Source of the DNA: Plectonema radiosum NIES-515
GTDB lineage: Bacteria > Cyanobacteriota > Cyanobacteriia > Cyanobacteriales > Nostocaceae
DNA: 35,649 nt
Direction of reading: 5' to 3'
NCBI RefSeq assembly: GCF_025753815.1
Contig: NZ_JAOWRF010000065.1
Coordinates: 1-35,649 of the forward strand
The position numbers and the translations under genes were made by a program. This document shows, piece after piece, positions 23,359 through 32,956 of the stretch. The notes beneath the pieces are model-generated. The model was given only the letters and a program-made list of their open reading frames with translations. It did not search any database and was not told the DNA's origin. Positions within the stretch are counted from its first letter, which is position 1. The number at the start of each line of letters is the position of its first letter.

Positions 23359-26103
23359 TTAATTCGGTGGATCTAACCGATTCACAAACGCTGACCAAAT
23401 AATCATCGGTGAACCCACGGCAAGACAGAACAACCACTGCGGAAAACTCAAAGGTGCAGTTGAAAATACCTGATTAATCAAAGGCACATGTGAAAAGACA
23501 ATTTGCAAAGCGATCGCTCCCACGATTCCAAATGCAATTGCCGGAATATCGACATTTTCTTTAATCGTTCCATCCATCTTCGCAATTAAATTTGGCACTA
23601 ACTGACTAATACTCAGCATGTAAAAAATTCGTCCCGCAATCAAAGAATTTATCGACATTGTTCGAGCTAAATCTATATTTCCCGTCGAGGAGCGAATATA
23701 TTCAAATACTCCGAAAATCACCAACCAGTTAAATAAAGAAATTGCTAAAATTCGCTTCACCCGACTACCAGAAAGTAACGGTTCGTTGGGATGACGTGGT
23801 GATTGTGTCATCACATTTGCTGCTTTCGGTTCAAAGGCTAAAGGTACTGTCATTGTGATGGAATTGAGCATGTTTAACCAGAGAACTTGTAACGATAAAA
23901 TCGGTAAGTCTCTCGATAATAAAGTGCTGAGTAAAATTGTCATCGATTCTCCACCGTTGACGGGGAGAATAAAGCAAATTGCTTTCAAAAGATTCTTATA
24001 AACTGCACGTCCTTCTTCGATCGCAGCTTCAATGGAAGCGAAATTATCATCAGTTAGCAGCATATCTGCTGCTTCTTTGGCAACTTCCGTACCTGAACCA
24101 CCCATCGCAATCCCGATATCTGCTTGTTTTAAAGCCGGTGCGTCGTTGACACCATCCCCCGTCATTGCGACAACTTCACCTTTTGACTGCAAAGCTTCAA
24201 CTAAACGCAGTTTCTGTTCGGGTGCCACACGGGCAAATACTACACCTTCTTCGGCTACTTGTGCAAGTTCGGCTGGATTCATTTTCGCTAAATCTGCACC
24301 AGTAAAAGCCAGCACTGAACCATTTTTATTGATTCCCATGCGTCGAGCGATCGCTTGTGCTGTGACTGCATGATCGCCTGTAATCATCTTTACCTGAATT
24401 CCGGCATTTTGACAAGCTTCTACCGCTTTAATCGCACTTTCACGGGGTGAATCGATCATTCCCTGCAAACCGAGGAAAATCAAACCTGTCTCTATATCAT
24501 TATGATCCACCGTCGTTTGCTCATCTGACATCGGCTTTTTCGCCAAAGCTAGTACTCGCAAGCCTTGACGTGCCATAATATTCACTTCTCGCTCAATGGT
24601 GGTTTGACGTAAGGTTTCGACACAATCCATCGGACGTGATTGTCCATCGCTATTTATCATCAACGTACAGCGCTGGAGAATCGCTTCTACTGAACCTTTG
24701 ACGTAAATCGTCTTTCCCTTTGCAGTTACGTGCAAAGTCGCCATGTACTGAAAATCTGACTCAAAAGGAATCGCATCTAGTTTGGGCATTTGCTTGGTAA
24801 GCATCGACTGGCTAAAACCAGCTTTTTCGGCAGATGCAATTAAGGCGCCTTCTGTCGGGTCTCCTAATACTACCCATTTCCCATTCTTCTTTTCTAAATG
24901 CGAGTCGTTACACAACAAACCAGCAATCAGACATTCTTGCAATCCGCGATCGCGATTTAAGTCAACAACTCTCTCATCACTTAGAATCTCCCCTTCTGGA
25001 TTATAACCGACCCCAGTTAAATTATATTGATGTCCTCCCGCATAAATTGCTTGCACGGTCATTTGATTTTCAGTCAAAGTGCCTGTTTTATCAGAACAAA
25101 TCACAGTTGCACTTCCTAAAGTCTCCACCGCCGGCAATTTGCGGATAATTGCGTGTCGCTTTGCCATTCGCGAAACGCCGATCGCTAGTGTGACTGTAAC
25201 TACGGCTGGTAAACCTTCAGGAATCGCACTCACAGTTAAAGTGACGGCTGCTTCTAAAGCATCTTGGAAATTTCTGTAACTAAGTCCAACTACAAAGGTG
25301 AGGGTTGCTAATCCCAACACCATATACAACCAATTTTGGCTGAATTTGTCGAATTTGCGAGTTAAGGGAGTGGAAACATCTGTATGTTGCTCCATTAACT
25401 GCGAAATTCGCCCAGTTTCGGTATTGTTAGCGATCGCAACTACAATACCCATTCCCTGTCCAAAGGTGACGAAACCACCTGCATACGCCATGTTTTTCCG
25501 TTCAGCGAGGGGTGTGTCTGCTTTTAAGGGTTGGGTAATTTTCTCAACCGCTACAGATTCACCTGTCAACGCCGATTCATCAATTTGGAGATTTTTGACT
25601 TGAATTAACCTTAAATCTGCGGGGACTTTATCACCAGAGGTAAGCAATACCAAATCCCCAGGAACTAACTCTTGGGAAGGAATGCGTAATTTTTGACCAT
25701 CGCGCACAACTACGGTTTCTGTAGTTATCGCTTTCGCTAAAGCAGCGATCGCTCCTTCGGCTTTTGATTCCTGTATGAAACCAATAATCGCGTTGGTTGT
25801 GGTGACACCCCAAATCACTCCCGCATTCACAAAGCTGCCAGATAGGGCTTTTACTAATCCCGCACACAGCAAGATGATGAGCAACGGCTGGTTAAATTGT
25901 AAAAGAAACTTCAACCACCAAGCTTTGCTTTTCTTCGCTGTAAGTTCGTTTGCACCATATTTCGCTAAACGCTGTTTAACTACCGCATCACTCAATCCAG
26001 TTGTTGGATCGGTTTCCAATAAAGCGATCGCTTCGGAAATTTCCCAAGAATGGCAAACTGGGGTTTGTTCTGATGACCCTACCGCAGATGTTGTTACTTG
26101 CAT
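23359..26103 (-). CDS. P2-type cation-transporting ATPase
   Basis: A 914-residue P-type ATPase. Motifs in order are [10 protein letters not shown] (actuator; the canonical TGE), [18 protein letters not shown] (M4 with PEGL), [12 protein letters not shown] (phosphorylated Asp), [11 protein letters not shown] (nucleotide-binding domain), [10 protein letters not shown] and [22 protein letters not shown]. An N-terminal cation_ATPase_N domain precedes M1. The M6 segment reads [18 protein letters not shown]. It departs from the NxxTD of SERCA-type Ca2+ pumps, so the ion (Ca2+, K+/Na+ or other) cannot be set from sequence. Cyanobacterial relatives are labelled PMA1 or PacL. It is monocistronic, with a 156-bp divergent promoter region shared with the P-loop protein gene. 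Confidence 0.93.
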   Translation of the reverse strand: MQVTTSAVGSSEQTPVCHSWEISEAIALLETDPTTGLSDAVVKQRLAKYGANELTAKKSKAWWLKFLLQFNQPLLIILLCAGLVKALSGSFVNAGVIWGVTTTNAIIGFIQESKAEGAIAALAKAITTETVVVRDGQKLRIPSQELVPGDLVLLTSGDKVPADLRLIQVKNLQIDESALTGESVAVEKITQPLKADTPLAERKNMAYAGGFVTFGQGMGIVVAIANNTETGRISQLMEQHTDVSTPLTRKFDKFSQNWLYMVLGLATLTFVVGLSYRNFQDALEAAVTLTVSAIPEGLPAVVTVTLAIGVSRMAKRHAIIRKLPAVETLGSATVICSDKTGTLTENQMTVQAIYAGGHQYNLTGVGYNPEGEILSDERVVDLNRDRGLQECLIAGLLCNDSHLEKKNGKWVVLGDPTEGALIASAEKAGFSQSMLTKQMPKLDAIPFESDFQYMATLHVTAKGKTIYVKGSVEAILQRCTLMINSDGQSRPMDCVETLRQTTIEREVNIMARQGLRVLALAKKPMSDEQTTVDHNDIETGLIFLGLQGMIDSPRESAIKAVEACQNAGIQVKMITGDHAVTAQAIARRMGINKNGSVLAFTGADLAKMNPAELAQVAEEGVVFARVAPEQKLRLVEALQSKGEVVAMTGDGVNDAPALKQADIGIAMGGSGTEVAKEAADMLLTDDNFASIEAAIEEGRAVYKNLLKAICFILPVNGGESMTILLSTLLSRDLPILSLQVLWLNMLNSITMTVPLAFEPKAANVMTQSPRHPNEPLLSGSRVKRILAISLFNWLVIFGVFEYIRSSTGNIDLARTMSINSLIAGRIFYMLSISQLVPNLIAKMDGTIKENVDIPAIAFGIVGAIALQIVFSHVPLINQVFSTAPLSFPQWLFCLAVGSPMIIWSAFVNRLDPPN

Positions 26104-26259
26104 GAGTGTAGATGTTTTCGAGTGTTATTTATTGTTTAACACGAATTATTAGTGCTAAGTGTAAATTGACACTAGTAAATTCTGATGTAGATAATAATTT
26201 CTCTCAATGGTTTATGCTTGCACTAGCGGTGAGGACTCGAAAAAGGCGAAAAGCGTGTA

Positions 26260-27324
26260 ATGTCTACTTCATTAGAATTGATTGGGCGATCGGCAGAATT
26301 TCAGCGGATAGTGGAAGCGCTAGCTGAAGATGGTGACTTGCTGATTGTGGGTGTACCTGGAAGTGGACGACGTACCTTAGTGCGGGGTGCGGCGGAGGCA
26401 GTGAAGGCGATCGTTTTAGAGGTAGACTGTATACGCGCTACTGATGGTGAAAGATTTTTACAATTATTGGCTGAGACAATTAGCCAAAGCTTTGAAGCAG
26501 CAGAAATTAACGCTTGGTTAGACAAGACAGCTAGAGAACTTTTTGCTTTTCATCCCCAAGACGGGAAACTTAAGCTGCTACGTTCTCTCAACCAAAAACA
26601 GCTATGGCAAGCATTTGAAATATTGATTTCGTTACCGCAACAATTAGTTACAGGTTCAGAACAACGCGTAATTCTGATTTTGCAGAGTTTCCCTCACATT
26701 CGTTCTTGGGATCGCAATAATTTATGGGAAGCGACACTGCGACGAGAAATTAAGCGCCAAGATAAAGTAAGTTACATCTTAATTGCCACCATTGGCGAAA
26801 CAAGTAACCAAACTGATTATCCTTTAGAAACGGTGCAGTTAGCTCCTATAGCAAATGATGTTTTGGCACTTTGGACAAGAGAAATTTTGCAAACAGAAGA
26901 ATTAACTTTTGATTCTCGCTCTAAGGCATTGCAACTATTTATAAATGCCGTGCAAGGACACATCGGTGATGCAATGGCATTGATTCGCCGCTTGAAAATT
27001 TTGCGCCGTTCGGATGGTATGATTACTGAGCAAGAAGTAGAGCAAGCAATTAGCGGATTGCTGAAAGATTTATCGATTACTTTTGAGTCTTTACTGATGT
27101 TACTTCCGGCAAATCAAGTGCATCTTTTGGAATGTTTGGCAATAGATCCGACTGACAAACCCCAACGTCGAGAATACATTCAAAAACATGGTCTTTCTCG
27201 TGGTGGAAGTTTGCAAGGTGCTTTAACTGGACTTCAGCATAAAGGCTTAATTTATGACGCTGAACATGGTTATAAATTAGCGTTACCATTACTAGCTTTG
27301 TGGTTGCATCAGCGATTAAGTTAA
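26260..27324 (+). CDS. P-loop protein with a degenerate Walker A
   Basis: This 354-residue protein resembles ORC/Cdc6- or archaeal-type ATPases. Its N-terminal nucleotide-binding region has LLIVGVPGSGRRTLVRGA (residues 27-44), where the usual GK[ST] is GRRT. A Walker B-like VILILQSFPHIRSWD lies near residue 145. The C-terminal third is a helical and winged-helix-like segment (LLPANQVHLLECLAIDPTDKPQRREYIQKHGLSRGGSLQGALTGLQHKGLI), which suggests DNA or protein binding. The Lys to Arg change may weaken ATP hydrolysis or may be normal for the group. Function is unknown. It is divergent from the cation ATPase gene. Confidence 0.75.
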   Translation: MSTSLELIGRSAEFQRIVEALAEDGDLLIVGVPGSGRRTLVRGAAEAVKAIVLEVDCIRATDGERFLQLLAETISQSFEAAEINAWLDKTARELFAFHPQDGKLKLLRSLNQKQLWQAFEILISLPQQLVTGSEQRVILILQSFPHIRSWDRNNLWEATLRREIKRQDKVSYILIATIGETSNQTDYPLETVQLAPIANDVLALWTREILQTEELTFDSRSKALQLFINAVQGHIGDAMALIRRLKILRRSDGMITEQEVEQAISGLLKDLSITFESLLMLLPANQVHLLECLAIDPTDKPQRREYIQKHGLSRGGSLQGALTGLQHKGLIYDAEHGYKLALPLLALWLHQRLS

Positions 27325-27344
27325 TAGACATCTCCACAAAATAC

Positions 27345-27373
27345 GTAGAGACGTAGCATTGCTACGTCTCTAC
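27345..27373. repeat. GTAGAGACG palindrome
   Basis: Arms GTAGAGACGTAGCA and TGCTACGTCTCTAC flank a short centre. It lies between the converging P-loop and PLD genes and could end either transcript. Confidence 0.8.
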
Positions 27374-27427
27374 AAGGGTTTCGGGCAATGTAAAATTAAT
27401 TTGTACCAGATGTTTAATAATATCATC

Positions 27428-27485
27428 GTAGAGACGTTCCGGTGGAACGTCTCTATTTATTGAGCGCTGGAACGTCTCTATTTAT
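27428..27485. repeat. Palindrome with a duplicated half-element
   Basis: GTAGAGACGTTCC and GGAACGTCTCTA form the first element. The right part (GGAACGTCTCTATTTATTGAGC) is repeated directly at about 27469-27490. It is the same family as the elements elsewhere in the window. Confidence 0.75.
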
Positions 27486-27511
27486 TGAGCAGTAAACTGC
27501 TCACTACGAAT

Positions 27512-28924
27512 TCAATTTTCAGAACATTGTTTTTCTTGCATTTTAACTTTCTCTAATTTCTTTGGCGGTAAGCCGATTTTTGCCTTATTATAAAGACGTT
27601 CAAATTCTCGTATATAATGAGTCGCAACTACAGGATTTTCAATTACTAAAAGTGTTTCGTCATTACCATTATTTGCCGCTTCTGACCAATTGTGAGAACC
27701 TGTAATTACTGTTTTTTCATCTATCACAGCAAATTTATGATGCAATAAATCACCTTTGGGTAATAAAGGTACACCAACTGTGGTTATGGGATTTTGCCAA
27801 GGATGGTTATTCACTTCATATTTACATTTGTTGCTCAAAGCAATACCCATCATATCTAATGCTTCACTATATGAACGATAGGCAAATTGTGATTCAATCA
27901 AAGCGCGAATTTTCACACTTTGTTGATGACGATTTTCTAAGATATTAACTAAGCGCTGTTCGGAAAAGACAAATAATGCCATATCGACGTTATTTGTCGC
28001 AGAAGTTAAAGTTTTACCGATTAAACCGTTACTGCTTTGACTCCAAGGTTGAGTTGGGGAAGTTGGTGAAAACTGCACGGTAATTGTGCTTGCACCTAAG
28101 GTTATTTTTTCAGGTAAACGCATTGGTTTTTTCAAGCCAAATTTACTATTCGATTTTCCCGCTTGTCCATCGCCCCACATGATGTTAAACTCTTTGGTAA
28201 ATAAAGCCGCTAATTCAGGACTGTCTATATTCAATAAATTATTGGCGTTACCTAAACTGGTATTATTAGAATAATCTCCATGAATGTCACTCAAGGTAAA
28301 ATTAGCCGAAGTAACAATCACAATGCGATTATCGACAATCACAAATTTATGATGCATTAAATCGCTACCCGCTGAACCATCTGCTCTATCATCAACTATA
28401 GGGACTTTCGCATTACGCAAAATAGTCAAAGCATCTCTTTGGTTGATTTCCTCTAAACTAAGTTGATTATCTTTATTAATGTCTACAAATTGCCTAAATT
28501 CTTGATATCTTTCCTTTTCTCTCTTCTCTAGCTTATCAACTTCCGCTAGAGTGAAACTACTCCAAGAACGACTATAGGTGTTTTCTAAGATTAATCTCAC
28601 CTTAACCCCAGCTTTTTGTCTATCAACCAACGCTTCTGCAACTTTGGGTAGACGCAATTCTTGCACTGCTACATCTACTGTTGATTTAGCTTGGAAAATT
28701 GCATCAACAATCTCTTTTTCTAAATCATCCCCAAAACGGGTTTGCTGTCGGTAAGGTTCTTTATATTCGGAAGATTCGGAATGGTTAAAGTAAACTTTGA
28801 CTAATAAATCTTGGGGTAGCGGTTGAAGACGTTTACTGTGAGACTGGACTCGCTGACAACCAGTGAGGGTAAGTACCAGTAAAAAGATAAAATAAAAATA
28901 CCTTTGGGTAGAAAAAATTTGCAC
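27512..28924 (-). CDS. Phospholipase D-like lipoprotein with an EF-hand loop
   Basis: A 470-residue exported protein. Residues 8-23 form a lipoprotein signal with lipobox LTGC (Cys23). Two PLD phosphodiesterase motifs are intact: HxKx4D at H191-K193-D198 (HHKFVIVDNRIVIVTSANFT) and at H395-K397-D402 (HHKFAVIDEKTVITGSHNWSEAANNGNDE). Residues 148-159 (DINKDNQLSLEE) form a canonical 12-residue EF-hand Ca2+ loop inserted between strands of the first PLD domain. The family (nuclease, phospholipase or transphosphatidylase) cannot be resolved further by eye. Ca2+ may gate activity. The gene is divergent from the cysteine desulfurase. Confidence 0.9.
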   Translation of the reverse strand: MQIFSTQRYFYFIFLLVLTLTGCQRVQSHSKRLQPLPQDLLVKVYFNHSESSEYKEPYRQQTRFGDDLEKEIVDAIFQAKSTVDVAVQELRLPKVAEALVDRQKAGVKVRLILENTYSRSWSSFTLAEVDKLEKREKERYQEFRQFVDINKDNQLSLEEINQRDALTILRNAKVPIVDDRADGSAGSDLMHHKFVIVDNRIVIVTSANFTLSDIHGDYSNNTSLGNANNLLNIDSPELAALFTKEFNIMWGDGQAGKSNSKFGLKKPMRLPEKITLGASTITVQFSPTSPTQPWSQSSNGLIGKTLTSATNNVDMALFVFSEQRLVNILENRHQQSVKIRALIESQFAYRSYSEALDMMGIALSNKCKYEVNNHPWQNPITTVGVPLLPKGDLLHHKFAVIDEKTVITGSHNWSEAANNGNDETLLVIENPVVATHYIREFERLYNKAKIGLPPKKLEKVKMQEKQCSEN

Positions 28925-29023
28925 CTTAGTTTGCGTTCTCGTTAGGGGAACAAATTTATAATTCCCAAATAATAAAGTTTTTCAACACAAAAGTTGCCAG
29001 CGTGTGTTCTTCCGCAATATAAT

Positions 29024-30193
29024 ATGCAAATTTATTTAGATTACAGTGCAACTACTCCCACTCGCTCTGAAGCGATCGCCACAATGCAAGCAACCCTCAC
29101 TCAACAGTGGGGCAATCCTTCTAGCTTACACGAGTGGGGACAACGAGCCGCAACAGTTGTCGAAATTGCGAGAATGCAGGTTGCCGGATTAATTAACGCT
29201 CTTGATCCGCAATCGATTATCTTTACCTCTGGGGGCACCGAAGCTGATAATCTGGCGATTATGGGTATCGCTCGTTTGTACGCGGTTCCCCAACATATGA
29301 TAATATCCAGTGTGGAACACTCTGCAATTTCTGAACCTGCGCGATTATTGGAAATGTGGGGTTGGAAAATAACCCGCTTACCCGTGGATGCGAAAGGTAG
29401 AGTAAATCCTGTAGATTTAGAAGCAGCCTTGCAACCTAACACCGTGCTGATTTCCGTGATTTACGGTCAAAGTGAAGTTGGGACAGTCCAACCAATTGCC
29501 GAATTAGGAAATATTGCGCGATCGCACAACATCATATTCCACACAGATGCTGTGCAAGTTGCCGGACGCTTGCCAATAAACGTACAAGCTTTACCTGTAG
29601 ATTTACTGAGTTTATCCAGCCATAAAATCTATGGATGCCAAGGTGCAGGAGCGCTGTATGTCCGTCCGGGAGTGGATTTAGCGCCTTTGCTGAGTGGTGG
29701 AGGGCAAGAAATGCGACTGCGTTCAGGTACGCAAGCTGTGCCAAATATTGCCGGCTTTGGTGTAGCGGCAGAATTAGCAGCACAAGAAATAGTAACCGAA
29801 ACACCACGTTTAATTAAATTACGCGATCGCCTATTTTCTCAATTAGCTGATATTCCTGGTTTAATCCCCACAGGCGATATGATTTCCCGCTTACCTCATC
29901 ATATCAGTTTCTGTCTGCAACAAGCCGATGGGGAAAAAATTACTGGTAAAACCTTAGTACGGCAGATGAATTTAGCTGGTATTGGTATTAGTGCAGGAGC
30001 CGCTTGTCATAGTGGTAAACTTAGTCCAAGTCCGATATTGTTAGCGATGGGTTATTCCGAAAAAGCGGCTTTGGGAGGAATTCGCATGACATTAGGACGC
30101 GATACCACTGAAGCTGATATAGATTGGGTAGCGATGGTGTTCAAGCAAGTTTTGCAAAGGTTGATACCGGATTTATCTTTAGTTAAACGTTGA
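29024..30193 (+). CDS. Cysteine desulfurase (NifS/IscS-like)
   Basis: A 389-residue PLP enzyme from the ATG at 29024 (MQIYLDYSATTPTR); the TTG at 28994 would add ten residues unlike the family. It removes sulfur from cysteine for Fe-S clusters or thiolation. The PLP lysine is in SLSSHKIYGCQGAGALYVR. The catalytic cysteine lies in GISAGAACHSGKLSPSPILLAMGY. FTSGGTEADNLAI and IIFHTDAVQVAGRLP are other signatures. It lies 99 bp from the divergent PLD gene and upstream of an antitoxin gene. There is no nif or suf context, so it is a general or accessory desulfurase. Confidence 0.93.
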   Translation: MQIYLDYSATTPTRSEAIATMQATLTQQWGNPSSLHEWGQRAATVVEIARMQVAGLINALDPQSIIFTSGGTEADNLAIMGIARLYAVPQHMIISSVEHSAISEPARLLEMWGWKITRLPVDAKGRVNPVDLEAALQPNTVLISVIYGQSEVGTVQPIAELGNIARSHNIIFHTDAVQVAGRLPINVQALPVDLLSLSSHKIYGCQGAGALYVRPGVDLAPLLSGGGQEMRLRSGTQAVPNIAGFGVAAELAAQEIVTETPRLIKLRDRLFSQLADIPGLIPTGDMISRLPHHISFCLQQADGEKITGKTLVRQMNLAGIGISAGAACHSGKLSPSPILLAMGYSEKAALGGIRMTLGRDTTEADIDWVAMVFKQVLQRLIPDLSLVKR

Positions 30194-30239
30194 TAGCTCA
30201 TACTAAAATTTAGATACAGCAATTGTTGGAGTGTTTTCT

Positions 30240-30470
30240 ATGTCGCTGCAAGAGCTTAAAGAGCAAGCCCGTCAACTGCCAGCGAGCGATCGCCTTGAAC
30301 TCGTTCGTGCGATCGTTGAATCCTTGCAAGATGTTCCAACCCAACCACCTGAGCGATCGCGCATCATCAAGCAGATGAAAGGTTTATTGAAGACCGACCA
30401 ACCATCACCCACCGATGAAGAGGTGGAGTCCATACTAGAAGAACGTCGGTTGGAGAAGTATTTTGAGTGA
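30240..30470 (+). CDS. Antitoxin of a type II toxin-antitoxin pair
   Basis: The 76-residue protein (MSLQELKEQARQLPASDRLEL) has an N-terminal segment like those of small addiction-module antitoxins (LPASDRLELVRAIVESL). A Pro/Glu-rich linker and an acidic C-terminal helix (DEEVESILEERRLEKYF) would wrap the toxin. Its stop overlaps the toxin start by 4 bp (GTGA). A DNA-binding N-terminus would autoregulate the pair. Confidence 0.85.
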   Translation: MSLQELKEQARQLPASDRLELVRAIVESLQDVPTQPPERSRIIKQMKGLLKTDQPSPTDEEVESILEERRLEKYFE

Positions 30471-30901
30471 GAGTTTTGATTGATACCAACATCGTTTTAG
30501 ATTATTTGCTAGACCGAGAGCCATTTCTGCAAGATGCGGAAGCCCTATTTAATGTGATTGATTCTGGACAAGTAGTTGGATACGTGACTGCAACAACACT
30601 CACTGATATTTTCTATATCGCTCGCAGACAAACTCGAAGTATTGAACTTGCTAGACAGGCAGTTTCAACCACACTCACGGTTATGGTCATTTGCTCTGTA
30701 AATCGGGGTATTTTAGAAGCAGCTTTCGCATCTGGTTTAGCTGATTTTGAGGATGCGGTACAAATTTATTGTGCAGTTGCTCAGAGTTTAGACGCGATTG
30801 TTACTCGCGATTTGCAAGGGTTTTCCAATTCAGCGATACCAGTTTTGTCAGTGCGTCAGCTATTAGAGCAGTTGGGGTCAGTTGGGGAGACGGAGAATTA
30901 G
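30467..30901 (+). CDS. PIN-domain toxin (VapC-like ribonuclease)
   Basis: The 144-residue PIN-domain protein starts at a GTG (MRVLIDTNIVLDYLLDREPF). Metal-coordinating acids are visible as D6 (LIDTN), D94 in DFEDA, and D114 in TRDLQGF. A Ser/Thr in YVTATTLTDIFYIAR sits near the fold's second active-site region. It would be an endoribonuclease inhibited by the product of the overlapping antitoxin gene. The length fits VapC. Confidence 0.9.
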   Translation: MRVLIDTNIVLDYLLDREPFLQDAEALFNVIDSGQVVGYVTATTLTDIFYIARRQTRSIELARQAVSTTLTVMVICSVNRGILEAAFASGLADFEDAVQIYCAVAQSLDAIVTRDLQGFSNSAIPVLSVRQLLEQLGSVGETEN

Positions 30902-30951
30902 TCGCTTCAGGATAACTACTCCCTTCGCGCTACAAGATTACCTACTCTCTG

Positions 30952-31626
30952 CTATCCTCTAAAAACAATCCCAAGAAATAAACTTACCAGTTTTTTCCCA
31001 AATAAAAGCCAATCCAACCAAAATATGATGTGAATAGCTACTATTACCCAAAATACAATTTGGTATGAAACCTTGCTACTTTTGTGACGTAATCTTCGTT
31101 GGGCAATGAATGCCCCCAACCATCCACCCATAAATTCACATAAATGTAATGTCCTTTCTGATACTCTCCAACGCCCCTGCTTTGCACGAGATTTATCATC
31201 CGCGTACAGTGTAAATGTAAGAAAACTCATTACAACATAGAGAATCAGAGGAATTGGGTTGAAAGTCGTCAATGCAAAATGCATTGCTCCTAAACCTGGT
31301 AATAAAGATAAGAGTAACACCTCGAATATTAAAGAAGATTTTGCTTTAGGCTTGAATGTTTCTTTCTTTATTGCTTTATATGAGGTTATCGGGATAGGTT
31401 TGGATACAACTCCCTCAATGGAAGCGTTGCAAGCATGAATTCTTCCATCTTTATCAACCGTTAGCTGATAGCAAATCACATCACCAACTTGTGGACGATG
31501 ATTTGTTTCTTTGAGTGCAGTGATATGCAGAAAAACGTCTTGACTGCCATTACCCGAACGGATGAAGCCAAAACCCTTATCATCCTTCCATGTTGTTAAT
31601 TTACCTTTATGCCAAACAGGTTTCAT
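30952..31626 (-). CDS. Cold-shock domain / DUF1294 fusion membrane protein
   Basis: A 224-residue protein from ATG at 31626 (MKPVWHKGKLTTWKDDKGFGFIR). Residues 1-70 are a cold-shock, OB-fold domain with RNP-like KGFGFIR and DVFLHITAL, which bind single-stranded nucleic acid. Residues 90-220 are DUF1294, with about four hydrophobic helices (SLLPGLGAMHF, LILYVVMSFLTFTLYADDK, YQIVFWVIVAIHIIFW) and the conserved ADDKSRAKQGRWRVSERTLHL. This fusion is common in bacteria and its role is unknown. It is convergent with the toxin gene. Confidence 0.9.
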   Translation of the reverse strand: MKPVWHKGKLTTWKDDKGFGFIRSGNGSQDVFLHITALKETNHRPQVGDVICYQLTVDKDGRIHACNASIEGVVSKPIPITSYKAIKKETFKPKAKSSLIFEVLLLSLLPGLGAMHFALTTFNPIPLILYVVMSFLTFTLYADDKSRAKQGRWRVSERTLHLCEFMGGWLGAFIAQRRLRHKSSKVSYQIVFWVIVAIHIIFWLDWLLFGKKLVSLFLGIVFRG

Positions 31627-32202
31627 CAAAGTCCTTGATATCAATACTTAATTCTTATAATTCCCATATAAAGGTCAGATGATTCATATTAAAATTTAGG
31701 ACGTTGCTGAATCTGGATGTAGAGACGTAGCACTGCTGGATGTAGAGACGTAGCACAGAATCGTCTCTACAAGGATTTTGGTGTTACGTAAAATCCGGCG
31801 TCATACATGAAATCAGCAACGCCAAAAAATGATATGGTTTTTTCAGCATTGAGATGTAGAGACGTAGCACAGAATCGTCTCTACAAGGATTTTGGTGTTA
31901 CGTAAAATCCGGCGTCATACATGAAATCAGCAACGCCAAAAAATGATATGGTTTTTTCAGCATTGAGATGTATAGACGTAGCACAGAATCGTCTCTACAA
32001 GGATTTTGGTGTTACGTAAAATCCGGCGTCATACATGAAATCAGCAACGCCAAAAAATGATATGGTTTTTTCAGCTTTTCTACACCGCTGCCTCAAAAAT
32101 AGCAACAAAACGCAGAAATATAGAACCGAAAATCTAAAATAGTAATCTCGGCGCAAATACGTTTTACAGTTTAATAGAATCTCAAATTTGAAATCGTTAA
32201 AA
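31627..32202. other. Intergenic region dominated by repeats
   Basis: No gene is visible between the cold-shock gene and the DUF1995 gene. Most of it is the tandem array at 31738-32076 and a preceding 24-bp partial copy (GATGTAGAGACGTAGCAC). The promoter of the DUF1995 gene should lie in 32080-32200. Confidence 0.7.
31738..32076. repeat. Three tandem copies of a 114-bp unit
   Basis: Units begin near 31738, 31852 and 31966. They are almost identical (one G to T change in GTAGAGACG of unit 3). Each contains a hairpin of GTAGAGACG and CGTCTCTAC arms separated by 11 bases, then a stretch with GTTACGTAAAATCCGGCGTC and AAATCAGCAACGCC. The spacing is exact, without spacers. The high identity suggests recent duplication. 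Confidence 0.92.
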
Positions 32203-32934
32203 ATGGCTGAACTTCCTAATACCTTAGAAGACGCGATCGCTCAAGCACAAATCGCTACCCAAGCAGCGTTAGCGGATGGTTATACTCGTCTCCAAGTTGA
32301 GTTAGTCTTCCCAGAACTCAAACATATGTCAGTCGCGGAGCAATTTCTACCAGCTTTTCAAACATACGAATCTCGTCTGAAAGTTTTCTTTACCGATGCC
32401 GGTGCTGCGGCTCTTGCCCGTCGCGACTGGGCAGGTGTACCATTTAAAATTGAAGATATTGGCAGCGGTAGGGTTGCTTCCCTAGAATCAAAAATTCAGC
32501 CAGAAGACGAAATTTTCTTATTTGTCGCTCCCACTTCCGTAGAAGTGCCACAGTTGGAAAAACTATGTGAATATATAAGCGATCGCCCTTTTGTCATTTT
32601 AAATCCTCGCTTAGATGATGCTGGGGTTGTGGGTATCGGTTATGCAGCAAGAAAAACACGCGATCGCTTCATTAGCACCCTTGAATCATGTTACTACCTC
32701 CGTCCTGTAGACGATGAAACAGGTGTATTTCGCTGCTACCCTCGACAGTGGGAAGTCTGGGTGCAAAAAAGCGGTAATTACGAAAAAATAGCCGACTTAC
32801 CCAAAAAACCAGCCGGTGACGAGTTGGATCTGATTCTCGCAAAAGGTTCACAAACCTCAAGTGATGGTACACCTGCGAAAAAACCTGGTGTATTCAAGAG
32901 TTTGCAGCGTTTCCTCAAAGCGTTGAGTAGTTAA
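32203..32934 (+). CDS. DUF1995 family protein
   Basis: The 243-residue protein (start MAELPNTLEDAIAQAQ) belongs to DUF1995, a cyanobacterial and plant plastid family. Some plant members are linked to photosystem II assembly. Visible conserved parts are LQVELVFPELKHMSVAEQFLPAF, VFFTDAGAAALARRDW, FLFVAPTSVEVPQLEKLCE, RPFVILNPRLDDAGVVGIGYAARKTRDRF and YYLRPVDDETGVFRCYPRQWEVW. No catalytic residues are recognised. The Lys-rich C-terminal tail (PAKKPGVFKSLQRFLK) may contact membranes or nucleic acid. Starts further up at TTG (32188) are less likely. Confidence 0.85.
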   Translation: MAELPNTLEDAIAQAQIATQAALADGYTRLQVELVFPELKHMSVAEQFLPAFQTYESRLKVFFTDAGAAALARRDWAGVPFKIEDIGSGRVASLESKIQPEDEIFLFVAPTSVEVPQLEKLCEYISDRPFVILNPRLDDAGVVGIGYAARKTRDRFISTLESCYYLRPVDDETGVFRCYPRQWEVWVQKSGNYEKIADLPKKPAGDELDLILAKGSQTSSDGTPAKKPGVFKSLQRFLKALSS

Positions 32935-32956
32935 ATTTTATTAAGAGGAATATGTA

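Noticed and set aside
28994-29023. TTG start for the cysteine desulfurase
   Set aside because: The family begins at or near MQIYLDYSATTP, matching the ATG at 29024.
31738-32076. CRISPR array
   Set aside because: The 114-bp units are directly adjacent without unique spacers, and no cas genes are near.
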